DNA of 39,549 nt from Bacteroidales bacterium Bact_11. Its GTDB lineage: Bacteria; Bacteroidota; Bacteroidia; Bacteroidales; UBA932. A program made the translations under genes and the position numbers. This document shows, in pieces, positions 16,270 through 23,776 of this stretch. Numbering within the stretch: position 1 is the first letter of the stretch; every line of letters begins with the position of its first letter. The notes under the pieces are model-generated. The model was not told the origin of the DNA. It searched no databases and saw nothing but the letters and a program-made list of their open reading frames with translations. The DNA lies in NCBI GenBank assembly GCA_001603505.1, contig LUZC01000009.1, positions 1 to 39,549 of the forward strand. Direction: 5' to 3'.

Positions 16270-17403
16270 ATGATCCAGCTTCCTGAAGAATTCGACGATA
16301 TCCGTCCGTACTACGATTCGGAAATTCCTGCCGCCATGGAGCGGATGGCCTCCGATCCCATTCTGACGCCTGCCCTCCGGTTCGTCGACGAGCGGATGGA
16401 CGTCGATGCGTTCCGGGCGAAACTGCGTCGTATCCGTACGTCCGACCAGTTCCAGCACGAGGTGATGCTGCCCATGTGCAACGCACTCGTTCAAAAGACG
16501 ATGACAAGCTTTACCTCGTCGGGTGCCGACCGGATCGATCCTTCCTATGGGACGCTTTATATCTCGAACCATCGAGACATCGTGATGGATGCTTATCTCC
16601 ATCAGATCGTACTCGACGAGTACCACATCCCGACTTGCCACATCACTTTCGGCAGCAACCTCATGGACCCGCAGTTCGTGGTCGACTTCGGCATGTCGAA
16701 TAAGATGTTCAAGACCGACCGCAAGACGAGCGACGTACGGAGTTTCCTGAGATCGTCGATCCATTTGTCGGCCTACATCAACTACGTGGTGTCGCACGGC
16801 GAATCGCTTTGGATCGCCCAGCGCAACGGCCGCACGAAAGACGGCATCGACAAAACCGACCAGGGGCTTGTGCGGATGCTGCTGATGAACGGCGGTGCCA
16901 AGGCCCAGGTGGCAGCGTTGCATATCACGCCGCTGGCGATTTCATACCAATGGGAGCCCTGTGACATCCTCAAGGCGGTGGAACGCTACCGCACGATGGA
17001 TGGTTCTCCCTATGTGAAGGCCCAAGGGGAAGACCTGCAGAGCATCATTACGGGTATCACGCAGCCCAAGGGTGATGTGCATCTGGCTTTCGGCCATCCC
17101 ATCGATGTCTCGGGATTCCACGACCCGTTGCGCCGCGAAGACATTGCGGCCATCGTGGAGCAGATCGACGCCCAGGTGTACCGCAACTACCGGTTATGGG
17201 ACACCAACTACCTGGCCTGGGACTTGCTCAACGAGAGCAGCCGTTTCGCAGGAAAATACTCTCCCGGGCTGCGGGAACAGTTCCTGGAGAAGATGCAGCA
17301 CCATTTGGCCAGTTATCCTTCTTTCGAGGCGAATAAATTGCGGGAGCTGTATTTGAAAATCTACGCGGGCCCGGTCTATAACAGTCCCGAAGCCCTCCGC
17401 TAG
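16270..17403 (+). CDS. Glycerol-3-phosphate/lysophospholipid-acyltransferase-like protein
   Basis: The protein has 377 residues with no signal peptide. The motif SNHRDIVMD (His101, Asp103, Asp107) resembles the acyltransferase motif I of a Bacteroidetes PlsB-like family, although the spacing is not the strict HX4D. Other segments (GESLWIAQRNGRTKDG) fit motif III of the same superfamily. It likely transfers an acyl chain to a lipid acceptor, either for the polyene lipid or for normal membrane lipids. It is the last gene of the operon. Its stop (17401-17403) shares the CTAG palindrome with the stop of the convergent EnvC-like gene. Confidence 0.78.
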   Translation: MIQLPEEFDDIRPYYDSEIPAAMERMASDPILTPALRFVDERMDVDAFRAKLRRIRTSDQFQHEVMLPMCNALVQKTMTSFTSSGADRIDPSYGTLYISNHRDIVMDAYLHQIVLDEYHIPTCHITFGSNLMDPQFVVDFGMSNKMFKTDRKTSDVRSFLRSSIHLSAYINYVVSHGESLWIAQRNGRTKDGIDKTDQGLVRMLLMNGGAKAQVAALHITPLAISYQWEPCDILKAVERYRTMDGSPYVKAQGEDLQSIITGITQPKGDVHLAFGHPIDVSGFHDPLRREDIAAIVEQIDAQVYRNYRLWDTNYLAWDLLNESSRFAGKYSPGLREQFLEKMQHHLASYPSFEANKLRELYLKIYAGPVYNSPEALR

Positions 17404-18569
17404 CGCTTGAGCCAGCGCTCAGGGTCCTGTTTCTCCGTGCCGTTCCACAGCTGGAAATGCAGCGTGGAGTGGTTTCCATCGGCTTCCAGCGTGCCGAGCT
17501 TGTCGCCTGTCGACACCTTCTGTCCGCTTTTTACACCCACCTTCGCCAGTTTGCAATATAGGGTGAAATAAGCACCGTGCTGCACCAATACGCATTGGTT
17601 GTAGCCCGGCATCACGAATACTTTTCGTACTTCACCGTCGAAAACGCAGAAGACATCGGCGCCCTTGGTGGTGGAGAAGGTGACGCCAGGATTGTCGGGC
17701 AACTTGAGGTTGGTATATACCGGATGGTTGTGTACGCCGAAATGCTCGGTGATGACGCCCTGTTTCAGGGGCCAGGGCAGTTTGCCCCTGTTTTGTGCGA
17801 ATTGTCCCGACAGGGCTTCGTCGACCTTTGTGTTGTCTTTTTTCTGCTCGGCCACCGTGGTCTTGAGCATCTTCTGGATTTCCCGGTTGAGGCGGTCCAT
17901 TTCCTTCTTCTTGGCAGCCAGTTCGGCACGGTACTGCTTCTCGCTCTTGGAGAGCCGCTTCATGTCTTCCTTCGACTTCTTCTCCTCCTCCACCAGTTTG
18001 CGGTATTCCTTTTCGCGTTCCGCCTTGGCGGCTTGTGCCTCCTTTTTCATTTCGGCGAGTTGTTCGCGTTCCTTCCGCAGTTCTTCCTGTTTTTCCCGAA
18101 TCTTGGAAGCCTGCGTGCTTACTTCCCCGGCGAGGCTCCTGAGGAAAGAAAGGCGACGGTAGCCCTGGCCGATGCTCTGGCTGGAGAGAATGTAGAGAAA
18201 CCAAACCTTGGTATTGCGGTTCTTGTAGGTGTTATAGATGAGCTTGTTGTAGTAAGTCTCCAGCGTATCGAGTTCTTTTTGGAGCCGGTTGATGCCGCGC
18301 TGTTTCTCGGTCAGTTGGTCGTTGATTACCGCGATTCGCTTGTCGAGATCGTTGATGAGCGATTTGCGGTTCGACACCCGCTTGCGGATGAGCGTCAGCT
18401 GTTCGGTGGTGGCTTTTTGCTTGGTGGTGATCGATTTGAGCTGGTTGTCGATGAAATTGATCTCCTCCTCGATCCGGCGCTTGCGCTCGGTCTGCTCCGA
18501 AACGTCCTGCTGCCCGAAAGCGGAGGTTCCGGTCAGCAGCAGTACAAGGAGTAGCAGGAGTCTTTTCAT
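17400..18569 (-). CDS. EnvC-like murein hydrolase activator (coiled coil plus degenerate LytM domain)
   Basis: The protein has 389 residues: a signal peptide (MKRLLLLLVLLLTGTSAFG), long charged coiled-coil segments from about 25 to 260, then a peptidase-M23/LytM domain. The zinc-binding residues of active LytM enzymes are not all there: the first motif has no HxxxD, and the last motif reads LHFQLW. This matches EnvC-type activators, which open amidase active sites during cell separation and do not cut peptidoglycan themselves. It acts in the periplasm. It lies 10 nt after the TPR gene and is probably co-transcribed with it. Confidence 0.87.
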   Translation of the reverse strand: MKRLLLLLVLLLTGTSAFGQQDVSEQTERKRRIEEEINFIDNQLKSITTKQKATTEQLTLIRKRVSNRKSLINDLDKRIAVINDQLTEKQRGINRLQKELDTLETYYNKLIYNTYKNRNTKVWFLYILSSQSIGQGYRRLSFLRSLAGEVSTQASKIREKQEELRKEREQLAEMKKEAQAAKAEREKEYRKLVEEEKKSKEDMKRLSKSEKQYRAELAAKKKEMDRLNREIQKMLKTTVAEQKKDNTKVDEALSGQFAQNRGKLPWPLKQGVITEHFGVHNHPVYTNLKLPDNPGVTFSTTKGADVFCVFDGEVRKVFVMPGYNQCVLVQHGAYFTLYCKLAKVGVKSGQKVSTGDKLGTLEADGNHSTLHFQLWNGTEKQDPERWLKR

Positions 18570-18579
18570 CGGCAGGGTT

Positions 18580-20226
18580 TTAGTCGTCCTGGCTCATGGA
18601 TGCGGCCTGGTTGAAGTAGATATTGGCCAGATCCTTCTCGCCGAGCGCCTGCAGCACGGTGGCATAGTGCTCGAGGATGGTGCGGCTTTCCTTGCCGCCG
18701 TAAAGCATGGCGTGCTTGAAATAGGATTTGGCTTCGAGGTCGTCGCCCATCAGATGCAGGATCCAGGCGTAGGTGTCGAGATAGGTGGGGTTGTCGGGCT
18801 CGCTGGTGATGGTCTTGCGGCTCATCTCCTTGGCTTTCTTCAGGTTCTTACCTTCCAGCGAGAGGTAGTAGGCGTAGTTGTTGAGCACCGGGTTGTAGTC
18901 AGGATCGATCTTGAGGGCCTTTTCGTAATGCTTGTAGGCCTGTTTCGCATCGCCGAGGCGGTGGTACACGTCGCCGATGGAGGCATACGTGGTCTTGCGC
19001 ACGGTCGTGTCTTTCGGGTTGAGGGCGAGAATGGCCTGATAGTCTTCCACGGCGGCCTGGTATTCCTTCAACTGGGTGTTGGCGATGGCGCGCAGCTGCA
19101 GCATGTCAGGACTGTCGGGGAAGCGTTGGATGGCTACCGTAGCCTGGTCGGCAAGAGGCTGCCACATCTGCTGGTAGTAGAGCAGGATCAGGAAATCGAA
19201 GGCGGCCTGGGGATCTTCGGGGTGCTGCTCCATGTTGGAAAGCATGACCGCGATGGCATCGCCGGGTCGTCCCGTCCGGTAGTAGTAGCTGCCGATCAGG
19301 GTGTTGATGGTGCCGTCGGTGGGATGGGCGGCATGCAGGTCGACCATCATCCGGTCGAAGTCGTCGGCGAAGGTACGTACGAACTGCGGGTTGGCAAGCA
19401 TCTGTTCAACCTGTGCCGCCTTGGCTTCCGGCTGAACATAGGGGTCGCGCAGTATATGTGAGAAACTGTCGAAGAACTTGTCGTACTGTCGCAGCACCTG
19501 ATACAGGCCGGCCTTTCCGAGCCATGCAGGCGTGTAGTCGGGATCCAGGGAAAGGGCCTCGTCAAAATAGTGCAATGCCAGCGAGTCGCGGTAAGTGGCG
19601 GAATAATAGTCGCCCAGCGCGGAGGCGATGCGGGGGGTCTTGCAGTCTTCGTAATAATCGGCAAGCGCTGTATAGACGCTGTCGGGGTTGGAACCTTCGC
19701 GTTTCAGCAGCAACTCGGTGCGCGTAAGGGCCACCACTTCGTTGTGGCCTTTCAGCGCTTCAATCTTGTCGAGCATGCCGACCGCCTTGTCGATGTCGTT
19801 GTCTGAAAGATATACGTTGACCAGGTCGAAATACAGGTCGCTCCGCTTCGGATAGTCGGCCGCCAGACGCTCGAGCATGGGAACGGCAAGTTCTTGCCGG
19901 TCGGTGTGCAGGTAGAGCATGGCGAGCGTGTATTGGTACCAGAAATTGTCGGGTGAGAGCGAGACGGCCTGTTTAAGCCAGGTTTCGGCTTCGTTCTCCC
20001 GGCCGGGGACGGACGCGCAGATGGAGGAGATGTAGTAGCAGGCAGCATCGTTGGAGGGGTTGTCGCGCACCTCCTGCCGGAAGAGTTTCAAGGCTTCTTC
20101 CAGTTCGCCCTGCTGGTAATATTTCAAAGCGTCGATGTATTGGGAAGACTGGGCCAGAAGGCCAAAGGATGCGCACAGGAAGGCGAATCCGCAAACTATC
20201 GCACGCAAAAATCTTGGACTATGCAT
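18580..20226 (-). CDS. Secreted tetratricopeptide-repeat protein
   Basis: The protein has 548 residues from the ATG at 20226; this start gives a clean signal peptide ending near GLLAQ, and a longer in-frame start at 20280 would overlap the promoter and disrupt it. Nearly the whole mature part is helical TPR repeats, with typical units such as YYQQGELEEALKLFRQEV near the start and ALKIDPDYNPVLNNYAYYL near the end. TPR proteins serve as protein-binding scaffolds, here most likely in the periplasm. It is placed directly before the EnvC-like gene. The partner is unknown. Confidence 0.85.
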   Translation of the reverse strand: MHSPRFLRAIVCGFAFLCASFGLLAQSSQYIDALKYYQQGELEEALKLFRQEVRDNPSNDAACYYISSICASVPGRENEAETWLKQAVSLSPDNFWYQYTLAMLYLHTDRQELAVPMLERLAADYPKRSDLYFDLVNVYLSDNDIDKAVGMLDKIEALKGHNEVVALTRTELLLKREGSNPDSVYTALADYYEDCKTPRIASALGDYYSATYRDSLALHYFDEALSLDPDYTPAWLGKAGLYQVLRQYDKFFDSFSHILRDPYVQPEAKAAQVEQMLANPQFVRTFADDFDRMMVDLHAAHPTDGTINTLIGSYYYRTGRPGDAIAVMLSNMEQHPEDPQAAFDFLILLYYQQMWQPLADQATVAIQRFPDSPDMLQLRAIANTQLKEYQAAVEDYQAILALNPKDTTVRKTTYASIGDVYHRLGDAKQAYKHYEKALKIDPDYNPVLNNYAYYLSLEGKNLKKAKEMSRKTITSEPDNPTYLDTYAWILHLMGDDLEAKSYFKHAMLYGGKESRTILEHYATVLQALGEKDLANIYFNQAASMSQDD

Positions 20227-20246
20227 CTTTTTTTCTAAATTCGTTA

Positions 20247-20281
20247 CAAAAATAGTGGTAAAACACTTAACAAAAAACAAA
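20247..20281 (-). promoter_or_regulatory. Promoter for the TPR-EnvC unit
   Basis: On the minus strand 20254-20247 reads TATTTTTG, a TAnnTTTG match, 20 nt before the ATG at 20226. Candidate -33 elements (TTTG on the minus strand) lie at 20271-20274 and 20278-20281, with spacers of 16 and 23 nt, which bracket the usual 19-21. Confidence 0.45.
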
Positions 20282-20303
20282 CCAGAATTTTTTTTCCGGG
20301 GAG

Positions 20304-20330
20304 ACGCAACATTCCGCCCCCTTTCTGCAT
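20304..20330 (+). promoter_or_regulatory. Putative ECF-type autoregulatory promoter of sigma/barrel pair 1
   Basis: ACGCAA (20304-20309), 12 nt, then TTTCTGCAT (20322-20330), 16 nt before the sigma start at 20347. Nearly the same arrangement, ACGCAA, 11 nt, TTTCCGCAT, stands before the second sigma gene at 33713-33688 on the other strand. No good TAnnTTTG element precedes this gene. The promoter role is inferred from the repeat of the motif. Confidence 0.4.
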
Positions 20331-20346
20331 CTATTTATGGCAAGCG

Positions 20347-20904
20347 ATGAGTGAAACTGCGAAATACGATGAGGCAGAACTGATTGCCGCCTGTACCCGT
20401 GGGGACAGAAACGCACAGAGGATGCTGTATGAGCGGTACTCATCGGTCATGTACCCGGTTTGCGTCCGTTATTTGGGCAGGGAAGAGGCGAGAGACGTTT
20501 TGCAGGACGGCTTCCTGACGGTCTTTGACAAGATTGGTACTTTCAAGGGAGAAGGCTCTTTTGAGGGATGGATGCGGAAGATTTTCGTCAATGCCTCGCT
20601 GATGCATCTTCGCAAAGCGGATGCGTTGCGGTATACGGAAGACATCACCGAGTCGCCCGAGTTGGGCGGGGTGATGGAGCATGGCGTGATGGAGCAGATC
20701 GGGACGAAGGAGATTCTGGATCTGGTGGCGCAGCTGCCGTCCGGATTGCGAAGTGTTTTCAACCTGTTTGTACTGGATGGCTACTCCCACGCGGAAGTGG
20801 GGGCGATCCTCGGCATCACCGAGCAATCGTCCCGCTCCCAGGCAAGCCGTGCGAGAAGCCTTTTACAAGAAAAGATAAAAAAGTTATATAATGGAAAACA
20901 TTGA
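20347..20904 (+). CDS. ECF-family RNA polymerase sigma factor, pair 1
   Basis: The protein has 185 residues. Region 2 is visible as EARDVLQDGFLTVFDKIGTF with the following GWMRKIFVN, and region 4 as LPSGLRSVFNLFVLDGY followed by the helix-turn-helix HAEVGAILGITEQSSRSQASRARS. It should direct RNA polymerase to a small regulon and be held by the protein encoded just downstream, whose start lies 14 nt inside this gene. It resembles the Bacteroidetes ECF sigma factors encoded with outer-membrane-barrel anti-sigma proteins. It differs in sequence from the second sigma factor at 33103. Confidence 0.92.
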   Translation: MSETAKYDEAELIAACTRGDRNAQRMLYERYSSVMYPVCVRYLGREEARDVLQDGFLTVFDKIGTFKGEGSFEGWMRKIFVNASLMHLRKADALRYTEDITESPELGGVMEHGVMEQIGTKEILDLVAQLPSGLRSVFNLFVLDGYSHAEVGAILGITEQSSRSQASRARSLLQEKIKKLYNGKH

Positions 20905-22078
20905 GTTCGACAAGATCCTTCGGGATCGACTCGAAGGAGTGACTGAGGCGGCGCCCGATGTCTGGGAAGGCATCAGCCAGGGGTTGGCACGACGTCATCG
21001 CCGCGTGGTGATGCGCCGTTTCTCCATGGCTGCCGTGGCTGCCGCTGCCGGTCTGGCGATCGCCCTGCTGGTCATCCGCGATCCGCGCGACGGGAAGTTG
21101 CCAGAAACACCGGTACGTACGGCCCATGCGCTGCAGCAGGAGCAACCGGCTGCCGAAACCCCGGCCGTGGACGTGCTTCCGATTCAGAAGCAGATCGCTG
21201 CATTTACCAGGAACCAGGTCACAGCCCAGGCTGTCGTCGAAAAGCCCGCCGACATGGCGGTAGTCCCGCCGATGGTCTCCGAAGAAGAGACGGTCGCAAC
21301 GGCCGAAACGGCCGAAACAGCCGAAACGCCTGAGACCCCCGCGGCCGAAGAGGTCCGGGATCAGGAGACGCAGCCGTCGCAGGATCATCTGCTTACCGAA
21401 GCGGATCTTCCCGCCGGTTTCTGGACGGCCGAAGACGAAGCCATTTCCCGCAAGACACACACATCCAACATATCCATATTATCCAATCTTACGACGGTCG
21501 GTTCCGACAACGACCTGATCTACAAGGCCAGTCCGATGCACTCCTCGTCGCAGACCGGCAACCGGGCATCGTCGATGGTGGAACCCTATTCGGATTCTCC
21601 GAAGTTCTTTTCTCCGCTGAGCCTGGGTCTTCAGGTGGAAATCCCGATCGTCGACAGGCTCTCCGTTTCGACGGGCCTGACCTATTCTTACCTGGTGTCG
21701 CAGTACGACATGCTGGTCGACAAGGTGCTCTACGAAGGAGCCTACAACCAGCTCCATTACGTGGGCATTCCGCTGACGCTTTCCTACCGTTTCGTGGAGA
21801 CCCCCCATTTCGGTTTCTACGTGTCGGCAGGAGCAGCGGCCGAGAAATGCGTGTCGCAGCGCTATGTGTTCGGCAGTAACGTGCTCCACGAGAAAGTGGG
21901 CGGCCTGCAGTGGTCGGCCAAAGCGGGGTTGGGTGCCGAATACTGGTTCGTTCCGCGTTTCGGTTTGTATTTCGATCCGAGCCTGGTGTACTTCTTCGAC
22001 AACAGCCAACCGTTCAGCATCCGCACGCAGCAGCCTCTTCAGGCACGGTTTGAAGTGGGCTTGCGCTTCAAGATTTAA
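20891..22078 (+). CDS. Envelope-spanning anti-sigma-like protein with outer-membrane beta-barrel (Dma-like), pair 1
   Basis: The protein has 395 residues in four parts. Residues 1-43 are a short cytoplasmic domain (FDKILRDRL, DVWEGI) of the kind seen in Bacteroidetes anti-sigma factors. Residues 44-62 are one inner-membrane helix. Residues about 65-225 are a Pro/Ala/Glu/Thr-rich periplasmic linker with a TAE repeat. The rest is a beta-barrel of the porin/PorT type, with alternating strands from about residue 233 to the C-terminal RFKI. One chain would then link inner and outer membrane. This matches dual membrane-spanning anti-sigma (Dma) proteins reported in Bacteroides. It starts inside the sigma gene. 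Exact orthology is not established. Confidence 0.8.
   Translation: MENIEFDKILRDRLEGVTEAAPDVWEGISQGLARRHRRVVMRRFSMAAVAAAAGLAIALLVIRDPRDGKLPETPVRTAHALQQEQPAAETPAVDVLPIQKQIAAFTRNQVTAQAVVEKPADMAVVPPMVSEEETVATAETAETAETPETPAAEEVRDQETQPSQDHLLTEADLPAGFWTAEDEAISRKTHTSNISILSNLTTVGSDNDLIYKASPMHSSSQTGNRASSMVEPYSDSPKFFSPLSLGLQVEIPIVDRLSVSTGLTYSYLVSQYDMLVDKVLYEGAYNQLHYVGIPLTLSYRFVETPHFGFYVSAGAAAEKCVSQRYVFGSNVLHEKVGGLQWSAKAGLGAEYWFVPRFGLYFDPSLVYFFDNSQPFSIRTQQPLQARFEVGLRFKI
21299..21334 (+). repeat. Four tandem 9-nt units in the periplasmic linker
   Basis: Units acggccgaa, acggccgaa, acagccgaa and acgcctgag encode TAE, TAE, TAE and TPE at residues 137-148. The unit length is a multiple of three, so slippage would alter linker length and keep the frame. 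Confidence 0.85.
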
Positions 22079-22124
22079 GGCTGATTCTTTCCTGGGAAAC
22101 ACGCATTTTTTTGGTTTTTATAAT

Positions 22125-22153
22125 AAACGGTTAATCTTTTAACCGTTTTTTTT
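22125..22153. terminator. Intrinsic terminator after the sigma/barrel pair 1
   Basis: A perfect 10-bp stem (AAACGGTTAA with TTAACCGTTT) and a 4-nt TCTT loop is followed by a run of T to 22153. It lies 47 nt after the barrel stop at 22078 and reads on the plus strand. The stem is AT-rich, but the T-run is strong. Confidence 0.8.
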
Positions 22154-22171
22154 CTTGTAGGCTGTCCCGCT

Positions 22172-22179
22172 TATCTTTG
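22172..22179 (+). promoter_or_regulatory. Bacteroidetes -7 promoter element for yifB
   Basis: TATCTTTG matches TAnnTTTG and lies 25 nt before the ATG at 22205. The likely -33 element falls in the T-run at 22146-22153, which is also the terminator tail. An AGGGACGG stretch 4 nt before the ATG could assist initiation. Confidence 0.6.
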
Positions 22180-22204
22180 CAGGCGTACCAAATAGGGACG
22201 GATC

Positions 22205-23761
22205 ATGCTGAACAAATGTTATTGCGCCACCTGCATCGGGGTTGAGGCGGTGGTGGTGACGGTTGAGATAGACCTTTCTTCCACGGGAATCGGCATCCAT
22301 CTGGTGGGGCTGCCCGACAGCGCCGTGCGGGAAAGCCTGCTTCGGGTGGTCACGGCGCTTACTTCCTATGGCTTCCGGATTCCGGGGCGAAGGCTTGTGG
22401 TCAATCTGGCACCCGCCGACATCCGAAAGGAAGGCTCCGCATATGACCTGGCTATTGCGCTGGGAATCCTGGCCGTGTCGCAGCAGATTGAAATACCCTC
22501 GTGCGGCGATTTCATCATCATGGGGGAACTGGCGCTGGACGGTCGTCTGAGGCCGGTCAACGGCATCCTTCCGGTAGCGTTGCAGGCACGAGAGGAAGGG
22601 TTTCGGGGGTGTATCTTTCCCGCGGAATCGGCGAAGGAAGCGGCGGAAGTGGAAGAACTCGACGTGTATGCCGTCTCCACGCTGGCGGAGGCAATTGAAG
22701 TGTTGACCCGCCCGGAGGAATGTTCCCATCTCAAAGTGCGACCGATGCCTTCAGCGGTGGAGCCGTGTCTTTCACGGAATGATTTCAAACAAGTCAGGGG
22801 ACAGGCGGTGGCCAAGCGGGGACTGGAGATTGCCGCTTCGGGCAGCCATAATCTGATTTTAGTCGGCAGCCCGGGAAGTGGCAAGAGCATGATGGCCTCC
22901 TGCCTGCCATCCATCTTGCCGCCGATGACGCGCGACGAAGCCATTGAAACGGGTAAAGTATATTCGGTGGCAGGGCGGGGTTCGGGCTTTTCAGGATTGA
23001 TGCGGGAACGTCCTTTCCGGGCTCCGCACCACAGCGCGAGCCTGGTGTCGCTGGTGGGCGGCGGGCCGCAGGCTGGTCCCGGGGAAATCAGCCTGGCGCA
23101 CCACGGGGTTCTCTATCTCGACGAAATGGCACAATATCCGCGCAGTATCCTCGATGCGCTCCGGCAGCCGCTGGAAGACGGATGCGTGACGATTTCGCGG
23201 GCCAAATATAAGGTGATGTATCCGGCTTCGTTTATGCTGGTGGCTTCGATGAATCCCTGCCCCTGCGGATACTACGGTGATGATTCTGGGCGCTGTACCT
23301 GTCCGCGAGGGGCTGTGGAAAGCTACCTGTCGCGGATTTCCGGCCCGATGATGGACCGGATCGACTTACAGATCTTCGTACGGAGCCTGTCTCCGGCGGA
23401 GTTGCTCGGGCGGACGGATGCTTCCGGTGCCACGGCAGCAGGGGAGAGTAGTGCGGTAATTGCCGCGCGTGTGGCCCGGGCCCGGGCCATTCAGGCCCGT
23501 CGCTTCGCAGGAACGGGAATCTTTACCAATGCGGCGATGAGCGCCCGGCAACTGGAACAGTTCTGTCCGCTGTCGCCGGAATGCCGCACGACGCTCGAGA
23601 AGATTCTCGACCGGATGGGCCTCTCGGCCCGGGCCTACACGCGCATCTTGAAGGTGGCCCGTACGATCGCCGACCTCGCAGGTGCGACCGACATCCAGCC
23701 GGCGCATCTCCTCGAAGCCGCCGGCTTCCGCTTCCTCGACCGGAAACGGATGATCGATTGA
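22205..23761 (+). CDS. YifB/ComM-family AAA+ ATPase (Mg-chelatase-like)
   Basis: The protein has 518 residues, the normal size. An N-terminal Lon-protease-like fold (residues about 1-170, with GLPDSAVRES and KEGSAYDLAIALGIL) precedes the AAA+ module. Walker A is GSPGSGKS at 221-228 and Walker B is LYLDEMAQ. The segment MNPCPCGYYGD and the C-terminal helical domain are typical of this family. ComM-type proteins act as hexameric branch-migration helicases in recombination and transformation. It is a single gene with its own promoter. Its stop lies 15 nt from the convergent SIS gene. Confidence 0.93.
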   Translation: MLNKCYCATCIGVEAVVVTVEIDLSSTGIGIHLVGLPDSAVRESLLRVVTALTSYGFRIPGRRLVVNLAPADIRKEGSAYDLAIALGILAVSQQIEIPSCGDFIIMGELALDGRLRPVNGILPVALQAREEGFRGCIFPAESAKEAAEVEELDVYAVSTLAEAIEVLTRPEECSHLKVRPMPSAVEPCLSRNDFKQVRGQAVAKRGLEIAASGSHNLILVGSPGSGKSMMASCLPSILPPMTRDEAIETGKVYSVAGRGSGFSGLMRERPFRAPHHSASLVSLVGGGPQAGPGEISLAHHGVLYLDEMAQYPRSILDALRQPLEDGCVTISRAKYKVMYPASFMLVASMNPCPCGYYGDDSGRCTCPRGAVESYLSRISGPMMDRIDLQIFVRSLSPAELLGRTDASGATAAGESSAVIAARVARARAIQARRFAGTGIFTNAAMSARQLEQFCPLSPECRTTLEKILDRMGLSARAYTRILKVARTIADLAGATDIQPAHLLEAAGFRFLDRKRMID

Positions 23762-23776
23762 CGCCGAAGGCGATGG

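Larger units (their letters stand above)
1000..17403 (+). other. Aryl-polyene/flexirubin-type biosynthetic operon (18 genes)
   Basis: Eighteen genes lie on one strand with gaps from -13 to +27 nt, including ATGA overlaps at 4047, 4484, 5617, 9788, 10522 and 14043. The set matches type II aryl-polyene clusters: ACPs, KS and KS-like partner, hotdog dehydratases, LolA-like carrier, MMPL exporter, GT2, acyltransferases, ligase and methyltransferase. A beta-ketoacyl-ACP reductase and a tyrosine/histidine ammonia lyase are not present in the window; they may lie to the left or elsewhere. DarA/DarB-type dialkylresorcinol enzymes are also not visible. The exact product cannot be read from sequence. 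Confidence 0.8.

Noticed and set aside
17400-18569. Active LytM endopeptidase
   Set aside because: The zinc ligands of M23 enzymes are incomplete, so an EnvC-like activator is the better call.
20227-20280. N-terminal extension of the TPR protein
   Set aside because: It would place 18 residues before a normal signal peptide and run over the -7 element at 20247-20254.
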